From contig DXBU01000183.1 of NCBI GenBank assembly GCA_019116385.1, forward strand, positions 1 through 57,199: 57,199 bases of DNA. Reading direction: 5' to 3'. The translations under genes and the position numbers were made by a program. The stretch is from Candidatus Blautia faecigallinarum. GTDB lineage: Bacteria; Bacillota; Clostridia; Lachnospirales; Lachnospiraceae. Under the pieces are notes generated by a model. That model was not told the DNA's origin and did no database searches. It saw only the letters and a list, made by a program, of their open reading frames with translations. Positions 7,929-17,967 of this stretch are shown one piece after another. How positions within the stretch are numbered: the stretch's first letter is position 1; every line of letters begins with the position of its first letter.

Positions 7929-8786
7929 ATGTTATTACTGGGGAAAAAACAAACCCTTATGGTGGTCAAGACTGTGGACTTTGGCGTTTATCTGGCAGAG
8001 TCAAAGGAGGCCGAAGCAAAGGAGCGGGTTCTTCTTCCCATCAAACAGGTACCGGAGGGAACAAAGGAAGGAGATACGCTGGAGGTTTTTATCTATAAGG
8101 ATTCCGGGGACAGGCTGATCGCTACCACCAGAGAACCAAAGCTTGAGGTGGGCGGGACCGCTCTTTTAAAGGTATCACAAGTAACAAAGATCGGCGCCTT
8201 TTTGGACTGGGGCCTGGAAAAGGATCTGCTCCTTCCTTATCATGAACAGACTGTCCGGGTACAGGAAGGGGAAGAATATCTGGTAGCCCTGTATGTGGAT
8301 AAGAGCAGCCGCCTGTGTGCTACCATGAAGCTTTACCCCTACCTTTCCACCAGGACTCCTTATGCAGCAGGGGACGAGGTGGAAGGCCGCGTATATGAAA
8401 TAAGTCAGAATTTCGGAGTTTTTATCGCAGTGGACGACCGGTATTCCGCGCTGATTCCTGCAAGGGAAGCGGCAGGAAAATACCGCCCCGGGACCATTCT
8501 CAAGCTGCGGGTGACAGAGGTAAAAGAGGACGGCAAAATGAACGTCAGCGACCGGAAAAAAGCGTACCAGCAGATGGGAGAAGACGGAGAAATGGTCATG
8601 AAGGTCCTGGAGGAATTTGCCGGTGTACTTCCCTTTGACGACAAAGCCTCCCCGCAAGTGATCAAGAGGGAATTCGGACTGAGCAAGAATGCTTTCAAAC
8701 GGGCAGTAGGAGGGCTTTTGAAAGCAGGAAGGATAGAAATAAAGGACGGACATATTTATATAAAGAAGAAAGAACAGGAGAGATAA
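7929..8786 (+). CDS. cvfB: CvfB/YitL-family S1 RNA-binding protein
   Basis: This 285-aa protein matches the CvfB family of Firmicutes: tandem S1-like OB folds (LMVVKTVDFGVYL at residues 10-22, VTKIGAFLDWGLEKDLLLP near 90, EGRVYEISQNFGVFI near 155) followed by a winged helix with FGLSKNAFKRAVGGLLKAGRI. In Staphylococcus CvfB binds RNA and affects virulence gene expression. The ATG has GCAGGAGG upstream. The stop is one base from the dnaE start, so the two genes are probably translated from one mRNA. Confidence 0.9.
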   Translation: MLLLGKKQTLMVVKTVDFGVYLAESKEAEAKERVLLPIKQVPEGTKEGDTLEVFIYKDSGDRLIATTREPKLEVGGTALLKVSQVTKIGAFLDWGLEKDLLLPYHEQTVRVQEGEEYLVALYVDKSSRLCATMKLYPYLSTRTPYAAGDEVEGRVYEISQNFGVFIAVDDRYSALIPAREAAGKYRPGTILKLRVTEVKEDGKMNVSDRKKAYQQMGEDGEMVMKVLEEFAGVLPFDDKASPQVIKREFGLSKNAFKRAVGGLLKAGRIEIKDGHIYIKKKEQER

Positions 8787-8787
8787 C

Positions 8788-11700
8788 GTGGGATTTACAC
8801 ATCTTCATGTGCATACAGAGTACAGCCTTTTAGACGGATCCAATAAAATAAAAGAATACGTTGCCCGGGTAAAAGAGCTTGGCATGAACAGCGCGGCGAT
8901 CACCGACCACGGGGTGATGTATGGTGTGATCGATTTTTATAAGGCGGCCAGAGAAGCCGGAATCAATCCGGTCCTGGGCTGCGAGGTCTATGTGGCGCCG
9001 GGCTCACGCTTTGACCGGGAGGCCGCAAGCGGGGAGGACCGTTATTATCATTTGGTCCTGCTTGCAGAAAACAACCAGGGCTACAGCAATTTAATGAAGA
9101 TCGTATCCAAGGGCTTTGTGGAGGGCTTTTATTATAAACCGCGAGTGGACCTGGAAGTCCTTCGGGAGTATCACGAAGGCATTATTGCCTTAAGCGCCTG
9201 CCTGGCAGGAGAGGTAGCCCGTTATCTTGTAAGGGGCATGTATGAGGACGCAAAGGCTGCGGCGCTGAGATACCAGGAGATTTTTGGAGAAGGAAACTTC
9301 TTTTTGGAAATGCAGGATCATGGGATACCGGAACAGCAGATGGTAAATCAGCAGCTTCTGCGCATGAGCAGGGAGACGGGGATCCAGCTGGTGGCTACGA
9401 ATGACGTCCATTATACCATGGCTGAGGACGCCCAGCCCCACGACATCCTTCTCTGCCTGCAGACTGGGAAAAAGCTGGCGGATGAGGACCGTATGCGCTA
9501 TGAAGGAGGCCAGTATTATGTAAAGTCCCCCAGGGAGATGGAGCAGCTGTTCCCCTATGCCCTGGAAGCTCTGGAGAACACCCAGAAGATCGCGGACAGG
9601 TGCCATGTGGAAATCGAATTCGGCGTGACCAAACTGCCCAAATATGATGTGCCGGAAGGCTATACTTCCTGGGAATATCTAAACAAGCTCTGCCATGAGG
9701 GACTGGAAAGAAATTATCATCCGGTTACGGAGGAACTGCGCTCCCGCCTGGAGTACGAATTGGATACCATCCGAAACATGGGCTATGTGGATTATTTCCT
9801 GATCGTATGGGATTTTATTAAATATGCCAGGGATCATGATATTATGGTGGGGCCGGGAAGGGGTTCTGCAGCCGGAAGCCTGGTAGCCTATTCTCTGGGG
9901 ATCACCCGGCTGGATCCGATCAAATATGATCTTCTTTTTGAGCGTTTTTTGAATCCGGAGCGTGTATCTATGCCGGATATTGACGTGGACTTTTGCTTTG
10001 AACGGCGCCAGGAAGTGATCGATTATGTGGTGAAAAAGTATGGCAAGGACCGGGTGGTGCAGATCGTTACTTTTGGTACCCTGGCTGCCCGGGGTGTGAT
10101 CCGGGATGTGGGCCGTGTGCTGGATATGCCCTATTCCCAGGTGGACGTGATCGCAAAAATGATCCCTTCTGAGCTGAATATGACCATAGACCGGGCCCTG
10201 GAAATGAATCCGGAGCTTCGAAAGGCCTACGAAGAGCAGGAAGAGATCCATTATCTCATCGATATGGCGAAACGTCTGGAAGGACTGCCCCGGCATACCT
10301 CTATGCATGCGGCGGGGGTGGTGATCAGCCAGAAGGATGTGGATGAGTATGTTCCTTTGTCCCGGGCCCAGGACGGCTCCATTACTACCCAGTTTACCAT
10401 GACAACGCTGGAAGAACTGGGACTTTTGAAAATGGACTTTCTGGGACTGCGCACACTGACAGTGATCCAGAATGCTGTAAAACTGATCAAAAAAGACACC
10501 GGGAAAGAGATCGCGATCGATAACATTGATTTTGACGATAAAAAGGTCTTGGGATCTTTGGGCTCCGGCCATTCCGAAGGCGTGTTCCAGCTGGAAAGCG
10601 CGGGAATGAAAAGCTTTATGAAAGAGCTTAAGCCCCAAAGCTTGGAGGATGTGATCGCGGGAATCTCTTTGTACCGTCCCGGTCCTATGGATTTCATTCC
10701 CCAGTATATCCGGGGAAAGAACCGGCCGGATACCATCCGTTACGACTGCCCTCAGCTGGAGCCGATCCTGGCGCCTACTTACGGGTGTATTGTATATCAG
10801 GAACAGGTCATGCAGATCGTGCGGAGCCTTGCGGGATACACGCTGGGCAGGAGTGATCTGGTCCGTCGTGCCATGTCCAAGAAAAAGGCTTCCGTGATGG
10901 AAAAGGAACGCCAGAATTTCGTATATGGAAATCCGGAGGAAGGCGTTCCCGGCTGCATTGCCAATGGTATTCCGGAAAAGACGGCCAATAAGATCTACGA
11001 TGATATGATCGATTTTGCCAAATATGCCTTTAATAAATCCCACGCGGCAGCTTATGCGGTAGTTTCTTACCAGACCGCTTACCTGAAATATTATTATCCG
11101 GTAGAGTTTATGGCGGCGCTTATGACTTCAGTTATAGAAATGCCCAGCAAGGTGGCGGAATATATCCTGGTCTGCCGCCAGATGAATATCAAGATCCTGC
11201 CGCCGGATATCAACCGGGGGGACTATGGATTTTCTGTGGACCAGGGGGCGATCCGTTACGGACTTTCTGCCATAAAGAGCATCGGCAGAGCGGTCATTGA
11301 AGAAATCGTAAAGGAGCGGGAAGCAGGCGGCCTTTTCCGATCCCTGAAGGATTTTATCCAGCGTATGGGAGAAATAGTAAATAAAAGAGCCATCGAAAAC
11401 TTTATTAAAGCCGGGGCGCTGGACTGCCTGGACGGAAACCGGCGGCAGAAAATGATGGTATTTCCCCAGATCGTGGACAGTGCAAACCAGGAGAAAAAAC
11501 ACAGCCTGGCCGGGCAGATGAGTTTATTTGATTTTGTGGGGGAAGAAGAGAAGAAAGATTTTGAGCTTCGGATGCCGGATGTAGAAGAATATGAAAAAGA
11601 TGTCCTTCTGGCCTTTGAAAAGGATGTTCTTGGGATTTATCTAAGCGGGCACCCGCTGGAACGGTACAGCAGTATGATGGAAAAGATGATCTCTGCAAAA

Positions 11701-12255
11701 TCTACGGATTTCCAGCCGGATGAGGAGACCGGACAGCCTAAGATCCTGGACGGACAGAAAGTGGTGATCGGCGGCATGATCATGGATAAAACCATAAAAT
11801 ATACAAAGACTAATAAAATCATGGCTTTCCTTACCGTGGAAGATCTGGTGGGAACAGTGGAGATCGTGGTTTTTCCCAGGGATTACGAGAAGTATCAGGC
11901 GAACCTTAACGAAGAAGACAAGGTGTTTATCCAAGGAAGGGTTTCCGGGGAGGACGACAAGGCAAGCAAGCTGATCTTAGAGAAAGTGCGGGCCTTTGAG
12001 GAAATGCCCAAAGAGCTGTGGGTACAGTTCCAAAGCAGAGAGGAATACGCTGCGGAAGAGGAGGGATTTTTGGCGGATATCCGCAAGTCTCCCGGAAGAG
12101 ATGCGGTGGTAGTCTATTTAAAGGACGTAAAAGCTATGAAGAAACTTTCCGGGGATTATCATGTGCAGATGGAAGAATCCTGGATGGCTCAAATGAGGAA
12201 AAAATATGGGGATTCCAATGTTAAAGTTGTGGAAAGAGTATTGAAAAACTTCTAA
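8788..12255 (+). CDS. dnaE: DNA polymerase III alpha subunit (DnaE type)
   Basis: This is the catalytic subunit of replicative DNA polymerase III. From the N-terminus: PHP domain starting FTHLHVHTEYSLLDG, palm motif GPGRGSAAGSL (about residue 354), catalytic acidic motif PDIDVDFCFERR (about 395), FNKSHAAAYA (about 748), helix-hairpin-helix region, and an OB fold near residue 994 (VEDLVGTVEIVVFP). Its 1155 aa and lack of a proofreading exonuclease insert indicate the DnaE rather than the PolC form; Clostridia usually carry both. It starts at GTG 8788 with AGGAGAGATAAC upstream and follows cvfB by one base. Confidence 0.97.
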   Translation: MGFTHLHVHTEYSLLDGSNKIKEYVARVKELGMNSAAITDHGVMYGVIDFYKAAREAGINPVLGCEVYVAPGSRFDREAASGEDRYYHLVLLAENNQGYSNLMKIVSKGFVEGFYYKPRVDLEVLREYHEGIIALSACLAGEVARYLVRGMYEDAKAAALRYQEIFGEGNFFLEMQDHGIPEQQMVNQQLLRMSRETGIQLVATNDVHYTMAEDAQPHDILLCLQTGKKLADEDRMRYEGGQYYVKSPREMEQLFPYALEALENTQKIADRCHVEIEFGVTKLPKYDVPEGYTSWEYLNKLCHEGLERNYHPVTEELRSRLEYELDTIRNMGYVDYFLIVWDFIKYARDHDIMVGPGRGSAAGSLVAYSLGITRLDPIKYDLLFERFLNPERVSMPDIDVDFCFERRQEVIDYVVKKYGKDRVVQIVTFGTLAARGVIRDVGRVLDMPYSQVDVIAKMIPSELNMTIDRALEMNPELRKAYEEQEEIHYLIDMAKRLEGLPRHTSMHAAGVVISQKDVDEYVPLSRAQDGSITTQFTMTTLEELGLLKMDFLGLRTLTVIQNAVKLIKKDTGKEIAIDNIDFDDKKVLGSLGSGHSEGVFQLESAGMKSFMKELKPQSLEDVIAGISLYRPGPMDFIPQYIRGKNRPDTIRYDCPQLEPILAPTYGCIVYQEQVMQIVRSLAGYTLGRSDLVRRAMSKKKASVMEKERQNFVYGNPEEGVPGCIANGIPEKTANKIYDDMIDFAKYAFNKSHAAAYAVVSYQTAYLKYYYPVEFMAALMTSVIEMPSKVAEYILVCRQMNIKILPPDINRGDYGFSVDQGAIRYGLSAIKSIGRAVIEEIVKEREAGGLFRSLKDFIQRMGEIVNKRAIENFIKAGALDCLDGNRRQKMMVFPQIVDSANQEKKHSLAGQMSLFDFVGEEEKKDFELRMPDVEEYEKDVLLAFEKDVLGIYLSGHPLERYSSMMEKMISAKSTDFQPDEETGQPKILDGQKVVIGGMIMDKTIKYTKTNKIMAFLTVEDLVGTVEIVVFPRDYEKYQANLNEEDKVFIQGRVSGEDDKASKLILEKVRAFEEMPKELWVQFQSREEYAAEEEGFLADIRKSPGRDAVVVYLKDVKAMKKLSGDYHVQMEESWMAQMRKKYGDSNVKVVERVLKNF

Positions 12256-12321
12256 AAATGCTTTACACTATATCCGAATATGTGTAGAAAGACTTTGATT
12301 CATAAGATGGAGGAAAAGAAT

Positions 12322-13332
12322 ATGGCAGAAAAGAAGATTAAAACCATTGGTGTTTTGACTAGTGGTGGAGATGCACCTGGAATGAATGCTGCTATTCGCG
12401 CTGTAGTCCGTAGAGGCTTAAGCAGCGGTCTGAAGGTAAAAGGTATATATAAAGGCTATAATGGATTATTAAACGAAGAGATCATCGACATGACTGCCAA
12501 AGACGTTTCTGATACGATCGAGCGGGGCGGGACGATCCTGTACACTGCCAGATGCGCGGAATTCCGTACTCCGGAAGGACAGCAGAGAGGCGCTGAGGTA
12601 TGCCGCAAGCACGGCATTGACGGCCTGGTAGTCATCGGAGGAGATGGTTCCTTTGCCGGCGCGCAAAAGCTTGCCAACCTGGGGATCAATACCATCGGTG
12701 TTCCGGGAACCATCGACCTGGATATTGCCTGTACCGAGTATACCATCGGTTTTGATACAGCAGTAAATACAGCTATGGAAGCGATCGATAAAGTAAGAGA
12801 TACCTCCACCTCCCATGAACGCTGCAGCATTATTGAGGTTATGGGAAGGAATGCGGGATATCTTGCCCTTTGGTGCGGCATCGCCAACGGTGCAGAAGAC
12901 GTTTTGATCCCGGAGAAATATGATTACGATGAGCAGAAGATCATCAATAACATCATTGAAAACCGTAAGTTAGGAAAGAAACACCACATTATCATCAATG
13001 CGGAAGGTATCGGCCATTCGGAAGCTATGGCGAAGCGGATCGAGGCAGCTACCGGGATCGAGACCCGTGCTACGATCCTGGGCCACATGCAGCGAGGGGG
13101 AAGCCCTACCTGTAAAGACCGGGTATATGCTTCTACCATGGGGGCAATGGCAGTGGATCTTCTGGTACAGGGAAAGAGCTGCCGTGTGGTAGGCTATCGT
13201 CATGGAGAGTATGTGGATTTTGACATCAACGAAGCTCTTGCCATGAAAAAAGGCATTTCCGAATACCAGTGGGAAATCTGCAATTCTCTTTCTCATAATT
13301 ATGACAAAAACGGGAAGACCATTAGAAGATAA
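12322..13332 (+). CDS. pfkA: ATP-dependent 6-phosphofructokinase
   Basis: It phosphorylates fructose 6-phosphate to the 1,6-bisphosphate in glycolysis. Motifs: GVLTSGGDAPGMNAAIR at the N-terminus; VIGGDGSFAGA near residue 105, where Gly after GGD indicates ATP rather than pyrophosphate use; catalytic GTIDLD (E. coli has TIDND; both Asp are kept); and MGRNAGYLAL. At 336 aa it is slightly longer than E. coli PfkA. The start at 12322 follows GATGGAGGAAAAG. It lies 66 bp after dnaE and is probably transcribed from its own weak promoter or by read-through. Confidence 0.96.
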   Translation: MAEKKIKTIGVLTSGGDAPGMNAAIRAVVRRGLSSGLKVKGIYKGYNGLLNEEIIDMTAKDVSDTIERGGTILYTARCAEFRTPEGQQRGAEVCRKHGIDGLVVIGGDGSFAGAQKLANLGINTIGVPGTIDLDIACTEYTIGFDTAVNTAMEAIDKVRDTSTSHERCSIIEVMGRNAGYLALWCGIANGAEDVLIPEKYDYDEQKIINNIIENRKLGKKHHIIINAEGIGHSEAMAKRIEAATGIETRATILGHMQRGGSPTCKDRVYASTMGAMAVDLLVQGKSCRVVGYRHGEYVDFDINEALAMKKGISEYQWEICNSLSHNYDKNGKTIRR

Positions 13333-13386
13333 ATACAGCATAGAGATAGGCCTTGCTTTTTTAAGTAAATACCATGAAAATAAATT

Positions 13387-13412
13387 ACCCTCGGCTTTAC
13401 GAGGGTGATTTT
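13387..13412 (+). terminator. Terminator hairpin after pfkA
   Basis: ACCCTCG and CGAGGGT form a 7-bp stem with a 6-base loop. The following GATTTTG is a weak U-tract, so termination may be partial. Confidence 0.6.
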
Positions 13413-13449
13413 GTACACAGCAAAAAAGAAAGGAACCAGAGGCGCTTTT

Positions 13450-14226
13450 ATGATAAGCAGTGTCAGCAACCCGCAAGTGAAAAATGTGATACATCTGAAT
13501 CAAAAAGCCCGGGCGCGAAGGGAACAGGGATTGTTTACAGCAGAAGGGACGAAGATGTTCCTGGAGGCTCCGGACCGTCTGGTGGAAAAGGTTTATGTGT
13601 CAGAGTCTTTGGCAAAGGACGAAAAGCTGATGGACAGAGTCGGGCGTTTCTCCCATGAGACCGTGACAGATCCGGTGTTCCGCCAGATGAGTGACACTAT
13701 GACTCCTCAGGGGATTTTGACGGTATTAAAAAAACCCTCCTATAAGATAGAGGATATTTTGAATACGCCGGCTCCGCTGGTCATGGTTTTGGAAGATATC
13801 CAGGACCCGGGAAACGCAGGGACGATCATCCGCACCGGAGAAGGCGCCGGCGTGAGCGGCATCATTCTTACCCATACCAGTGTGGACGTTTTCAATCCCA
13901 AGGTAATCCGTGCGACTATGGGCTCTATTTATAGAATCCCTTTTCTGTACGTGGAGGATGTGGTATCATTAAAACAGACCCTAAAAGAAAGGCGGATCCG
14001 TTCTTATGCAGCTCATTTAAAGGGCAGCGCTTTTTATGATAAGGAGAACTATACAGGAGGAACGGCGTTTTTTATAGGCAATGAGGGGAACGGCCTGACA
14101 GAAGCGGCCGCAGAAGCGGCAGACTGCCTGATCCGCATTCCCATGTGCGGAAGGGTGGAATCCCTTAATGCCGCTATGGCGGCGGGAATCTTGATGTATG
14201 AGGCGGCGCGTCAGCGCCGGAGGTGA
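13450..14226 (+). CDS. TrmH/SpoU-family RNA 2'-O-methyltransferase
   Basis: A SAM-dependent SPOUT methyltransferase that probably modifies a ribose in rRNA (RlmB/TsnR-like) or tRNA. It has an N-terminal substrate-binding domain (SNPQVKNVIHL, GLFTAEGTKMF) and the three SPOUT motifs: LEDIQDPGNAGTIIRTGEGAG, IGNEGNGL and IPMCGRVESLNAAMAAGI, which form the trefoil knot. It is 258 aa from ATG 13450, preceded by AGAGG at 8-base spacing. An in-frame GTG at 13405 has no usable site. The target nucleotide cannot be inferred. The NfeD gene follows after 18 bp, probably in the same operon. Confidence 0.9.
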   Translation: MISSVSNPQVKNVIHLNQKARARREQGLFTAEGTKMFLEAPDRLVEKVYVSESLAKDEKLMDRVGRFSHETVTDPVFRQMSDTMTPQGILTVLKKPSYKIEDILNTPAPLVMVLEDIQDPGNAGTIIRTGEGAGVSGIILTHTSVDVFNPKVIRATMGSIYRIPFLYVEDVVSLKQTLKERRIRSYAAHLKGSAFYDKENYTGGTAFFIGNEGNGLTEAAAEAADCLIRIPMCGRVESLNAAMAAGILMYEAARQRRR

Positions 14227-14244
14227 CCGAAAAGGGGGAATGCT

Positions 14245-14682
14245 ATGGAACCGATAATCTGGCTGGTGATACTGGCCTTTCTGCTGGCGATCGAAGCGGC
14301 TACAGCGGGCCTTACCACCATATGGTTTGCAGGAGGCGCGCTGGTGTCTGCAGTGGCGGCTTATCTGGGCGCGGATATCTGGCTGCAGATCTTGCTGTTT
14401 CTTGGGGTATCTATTCTGCTTCTGATCTTTACCCGGCCTCTGGCTGTACGGTATATGAATAAAAACCTGGAAAAAACCAATGTAAACAGCTTGATCGGCA
14501 AAAAGGCAGTGGTGACAAGGGAAATCCACAACTTGGCACAGACTGGACAGGTGAGGATAAACGATGTGGAGTGGATGGCAAGAAGCCTTTCCGATGAGGA
14601 AATAATCCCGGCAGATACGATCGTACGGATTGAAGAAATACGCGGAGTAACTTTGTATGTAAAAGAATTTAAGGAGGATTGA
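14245..14682 (+). CDS. NfeD-like membrane protein
   Basis: The 145-aa protein has two or three hydrophobic segments (residues 5-25, 28-45 and 48-66) and a C-terminal OB-fold domain (SLIGKKAVVTREI, GQVRINDVEWMARS), as in short NfeD proteins. NfeD partners with SPFH proteins in membrane microdomains, and here the SPFH gene follows after 3 bp, a classical arrangement. The ribosome binding site AAAGGGGGAATGCT precedes ATG 14245. Confidence 0.9.
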   Translation: MEPIIWLVILAFLLAIEAATAGLTTIWFAGGALVSAVAAYLGADIWLQILLFLGVSILLLIFTRPLAVRYMNKNLEKTNVNSLIGKKAVVTREIHNLAQTGQVRINDVEWMARSLSDEEIIPADTIVRIEEIRGVTLYVKEFKED

Positions 14683-14685
14683 TCT

Positions 14686-15624
14686 ATGGCAGCAGTAATT
14701 TTCATTATCCTAATCGGCATTTTGATTCTTTGTATCCTGGCATCCTGTATCAAGATCGTTCCCCAGGCTTATGCCGTTGTTCTGGAACGGCTGGGCGCTT
14801 ACCGCACCACCTGGGATACGGGAATCCATTTTAAAGTGCCGTTTATTGAACGTGTGGCAAGAAAGGTGAACATGAAGGAGCAGGTGGTGGACTTTCCGCC
14901 CCAGCCGGTGATCACTAAGGACAATGTTACCATGCAGATCGATACGGTCGTGTTTTTCCAGATCACGGATCCCAAGCTTTATGCTTACGGTGTGGAAAAC
15001 CCGATCATGGCGATCGAAAACCTGTCCGCGACCACACTGCGGAATATCATAGGAGACATGGAGCTTGACGAGACCCTTACTTCCAGAGAAGTGATCAATA
15101 CCAAGATGCGCGCTTCACTGGATGTGGCTACCGATCCCTGGGGGATCAAGGTAAATCGTGTGGAGCTTAAAAATATCATCCCGCCGGCTGCGATCCAGGA
15201 CGCTATGGAGAAACAGATGAAGGCGGAACGTGAGAGACGAGAAGCGATCCTCATCGCAGAGGGTGAGAAACGGTCCACGATCCTTGTGGCGGAAGGTAAG
15301 AAGCAGTCCGCTATCCTGGATGCAGAGGCGGAAAAGCAGGCTGCGATCCTTAAAGCGGAAGCAGAAAAGGAAAAAATGATCAAAGAAGCGGAAGGCCGCG
15401 CGGAGGCGGTCCTTAAGGTGCAGAAAGCTAATGCAGAGGGTATCCGTATGATCAAAGAGGCAGGAGCGGATGAAGCGGTATTGACCTTGAAGAGCCTGGA
15501 GGCCTTTGGAAAGGCGGCGGACGGAAAGGCAACGAAGATCATCATCCCATCCGATATACAGGGGATCGCGGGTCTGGCATCTTCCCTTAAAGAGATCGTA
15601 TCCGCAGATAAGCAGGGAGAATAG
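14686..15624 (+). CDS. SPFH/stomatin-like membrane protein
   Basis: The 312-aa protein carries one N-terminal membrane helix ([15 protein letters not shown]), an SPFH/band-7 domain ([22 protein letters not shown] to about residue 175), and an Ala/Glu/Lys-rich coiled coil (about 185-255) with repeated AEAEK units typical of QmcA/stomatin. Such proteins oligomerise in the membrane and organise microdomains or proteases. It is directly coupled to the NfeD gene. ATG 14686 follows AAGGAGGATTGATCT. Confidence 0.92.
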   Translation: MAAVIFIILIGILILCILASCIKIVPQAYAVVLERLGAYRTTWDTGIHFKVPFIERVARKVNMKEQVVDFPPQPVITKDNVTMQIDTVVFFQITDPKLYAYGVENPIMAIENLSATTLRNIIGDMELDETLTSREVINTKMRASLDVATDPWGIKVNRVELKNIIPPAAIQDAMEKQMKAERERREAILIAEGEKRSTILVAEGKKQSAILDAEAEKQAAILKAEAEKEKMIKEAEGRAEAVLKVQKANAEGIRMIKEAGADEAVLTLKSLEAFGKAADGKATKIIIPSDIQGIAGLASSLKEIVSADKQGE

Positions 15625-15680
15625 ACCTGGTTTACTTTAGACTTAGAAGAACAGACATAAAAAGAGGAGGAATAGTTATT

Positions 15681-16682
15681 ATGAATTTAAAAGGAAGGAA
15701 CTTTCTGACATTAAAAGATTTTACGCCGGAAGAGATCCTGTATCTTCTGGATCTGGCGGCGGATCTGAAGGCAAAGAAAAAAGCGGGGATACCCCATGAA
15801 TATTTTAAAGGAAAAAACGTTGCTCTGATCTTCGAAAAGACCAGTACCAGGACACGATGCGCTTTTGAAGTGGCGGCTCATGACCTTGGTATGGGAAGCA
15901 CTTATCTGGATCCCTCCGGATCACAGATCGGCAAGAAGGAAAGCATCGCAGATACAGCCAGAGTCCTTGGCAGGATGTATGAAGGCATCGAGTACAGGGG
16001 ATTCGGTCAGGAGATCGTGGAAGAGCTTGCTAAATATGCGGGAGTTCCTGTATGGAATGGCCTTACCAATGAATACCATCCTACACAGATGCTGGCGGAC
16101 ATGCTGACCATCCGTGAACACTTCGGAGGCCTGAAAGGCATTAAGCTTGTATATATGGGCGACGCCCGCTATAATATGGGAAATTCTCTTATGGTAGCCT
16201 GCTCTAAGCTGGGCCTGCATTTTGTGGCCTGCACCACGAAGAATTATTTCCCCAATGAAGAACTGGTAAAGCAGTGCCGGGAATATGCCGAAGAATCCGG
16301 CGCGGCCATCACACTTACCGAGGATGTGATGGAGGCGACCAGGGGCGCGGATGTGATCTATACGGATGTGTGGGTATCCATGGGTGAACCGGACGAAGTC
16401 TGGGAGGAAAGGATCCAGGAGCTGAGTCCTTATAAGGTGACAAAAGCAGTGATGGAAAATGCAGGAGAGAATGCGATCTTCCTCCACTGTCTGCCGGCTT
16501 TCCATGACCTGAAGACCACCATCGGCAGGGAAATGGGAGAAAGATTTGATTTTGCAGATATGGAAGTGACTGACGAGGTGTTTGAATCTCCCCAGTCCAA
16601 GGTATTCGATGAGGCAGAAAACAGAATGCATACGATCAAAGCAGTGATGGCGGCGACTCTGGGACTTCCGGAGGAAGCTTGA
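15681..16682 (+). CDS. argF: Ornithine carbamoyltransferase
   Basis: It transfers the carbamoyl group of carbamoyl phosphate to ornithine to make citrulline, in arginine biosynthesis (or catabolism, arcB role). Diagnostic segments are [13 protein letters not shown] (carbamoyl-phosphate site, about residue 57), [12 protein letters not shown], the [11 protein letters not shown] site and [10 protein letters not shown] (about 272), which marks ornithine rather than aspartate transcarbamoylase. At 333 aa it is full length. ATG 15681 has AAAGAGGAGG upstream. No arc genes are adjacent, so the anabolic role is more likely (inference). Confidence 0.95.
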   Translation: MNLKGRNFLTLKDFTPEEILYLLDLAADLKAKKKAGIPHEYFKGKNVALIFEKTSTRTRCAFEVAAHDLGMGSTYLDPSGSQIGKKESIADTARVLGRMYEGIEYRGFGQEIVEELAKYAGVPVWNGLTNEYHPTQMLADMLTIREHFGGLKGIKLVYMGDARYNMGNSLMVACSKLGLHFVACTTKNYFPNEELVKQCREYAEESGAAITLTEDVMEATRGADVIYTDVWVSMGEPDEVWEERIQELSPYKVTKAVMENAGENAIFLHCLPAFHDLKTTIGREMGERFDFADMEVTDEVFESPQSKVFDEAENRMHTIKAVMAATLGLPEEA

Positions 16683-16717
16683 AGCGTTTCTTTGACGATG
16701 GCCGGAATGAAGGAAAT

Positions 16718-17524
16718 ATGGTAGGGACAGGATACGATCAGAACACAATTTTACAGGCAGTACATACAAAATGGGCGGGCAACACCGTCCATTTTGTCAA
16801 CGAAACAGATTCCACCAATAACTGGGTAAGAACGCTGGCTGCAGAAGGGGCGCCCCATGGGACCCTGGCGGTGACGGAATCCCAGACGGCAGGAAAGGGA
16901 CGGCTTGGAAGGAACTGGAAGACAGAGGAAGGAAGCGCTGTGACGATGACCCTTTTGCTGAGACCGGATTTCGCTCCGGAATATGCGCCCATGCTGACTT
17001 TGGTGATGGGGCTGTCGGTGGGACAGGCGGTGGAACAGATGGGGATCGCCGCTTCCATTAAGTGGCCCAACGATGTGGTGGTTTCCCGGAAGAAGATCTG
17101 CGGGATCCTGACGGAGATGGCTCTTGAGGGCAGTGCTGTGCGGTATGTGGCCATCGGCGTGGGGATCAATGTGAACACAGAGGCTTTCGGGGAGGAGATC
17201 CAGGATAAAGCAACGTCTCTGTACCTGGAAACGGGCCGGACTTATGACCGGAACCGGATCATCGGTCTGGTGATGGAGCGCTTTGAAAAGAATTATGAAA
17301 AGTTTGTACAGACCTGCAGCATGAAGCCGCTCCTTGAAGCCTACAATGCTCTTCTGGCAAACCGGGAGCAGCCGGTACGGGTACTGGACGCCCGGGCTCC
17401 CTTTGAGGGAACCGCTCATGGGATCAACGAAAAAGGGGAGCTCCTAGTGGAAAAGGAGAACGGGGAAATGGTCTGCGTTCTTGCAGGGGAAGTATCGGTG
17501 AGAGGGCTGTACAGCTATGTATAA
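16718..17524 (+). CDS. birA: Biotin--[acetyl-CoA-carboxylase] ligase, no DNA-binding domain
   Basis: It activates biotin to biotinyl-AMP and attaches it to biotin carboxyl carrier proteins. Motifs: ETDSTNNWVR, the biotin loop AGKGRLGRNW (family GRGRRGRxW), IKWPNDVVVSRKKICGILTE and GVGINVN, then a C-terminal SH3-like cap (GTAHGINEKGELLV). At 268 aa it lacks the winged-helix repressor domain of bifunctional BirA, so it should not regulate biotin genes. ATG 16718 has AAGG at 4 bases; an alternative TTG at 16679, overlapping the argF stop and preceded by GGAGG, would add 13 residues. Confidence 0.92.
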   Translation: MVGTGYDQNTILQAVHTKWAGNTVHFVNETDSTNNWVRTLAAEGAPHGTLAVTESQTAGKGRLGRNWKTEEGSAVTMTLLLRPDFAPEYAPMLTLVMGLSVGQAVEQMGIAASIKWPNDVVVSRKKICGILTEMALEGSAVRYVAIGVGINVNTEAFGEEIQDKATSLYLETGRTYDRNRIIGLVMERFEKNYEKFVQTCSMKPLLEAYNALLANREQPVRVLDARAPFEGTAHGINEKGELLVEKENGEMVCVLAGEVSVRGLYSYV

Positions 17525-17595
17525 ATAAGGAAAGCAGGTCCCTGTGGAACTGTTTTCAAAGCTGTAAAAAAACGGCAGGTCAGGAGGAAAAGATC

Positions 17596-17967
17596 ATGTA
17601 TCAGGATAACATCGTGCTCTGCGGGGCAAGCGCCTATGAGCAGAAATATTATTTTAACCAGGATTTCCAGTCTCTTCCGGAGGCAGTGAAGCAGGAGCTT
17701 CAGATCATGTGCGTGCTTTATACGGAGGATGTGGGCGGGATCCTTACCCTGGAGTTTGACGAAGAGGGCAGTCTGCAGTTTAAGACAGAAGCGGCAGAGT
17801 CGGACATAGGCTATGACGAGATCGGAAGCGTGTTGAAGATCAAACAGCTGCGGTCGGAAAAAAGAGAGCTTCTGGAAGCGCTGGAAATGTACTACCGGGT
17901 GTTTTTCCTGGGAGAAACGCCTGATGAAGAGACTCAGAAAAAAGCAGACAGCGAGGGAAAGAAATGA
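17596..17967 (+). CDS. Conserved hypothetical protein (possibly DUF6145)
   Basis: A 123-aa soluble acidic protein with AGGAGGAAAAGATC before the ATG. It contains YEQKYYFNQDFQSLPEAVKQELQIMCVLYTEDVGGILTLEF, and its composition suggests a compact alpha/beta fold. From memory a family named DUF6145 occupies this place before dusB in Lachnospiraceae; this could not be checked. Its stop overlaps the dusB start by 4 bases (ATGA), so the two are translationally coupled. Confidence 0.8.
   Translation: MYQDNIVLCGASAYEQKYYFNQDFQSLPEAVKQELQIMCVLYTEDVGGILTLEFDEEGSLQFKTEAAESDIGYDEIGSVLKIKQLRSEKRELLEALEMYYRVFFLGETPDEETQKKADSEGKK

Noticed and set aside
9679..11043. 454-codon minus-strand frame inside dnaE
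   Set aside because: No recognisable motif, and the plus strand encodes intact polymerase motifs throughout.
12700..12740. Unusual Leu in the PfkA catalytic motif (TIDLD instead of TIDND)
   Set aside because: Both catalytic Asp residues are kept and the rest of the protein is intact, so it is natural variation, not a defect.
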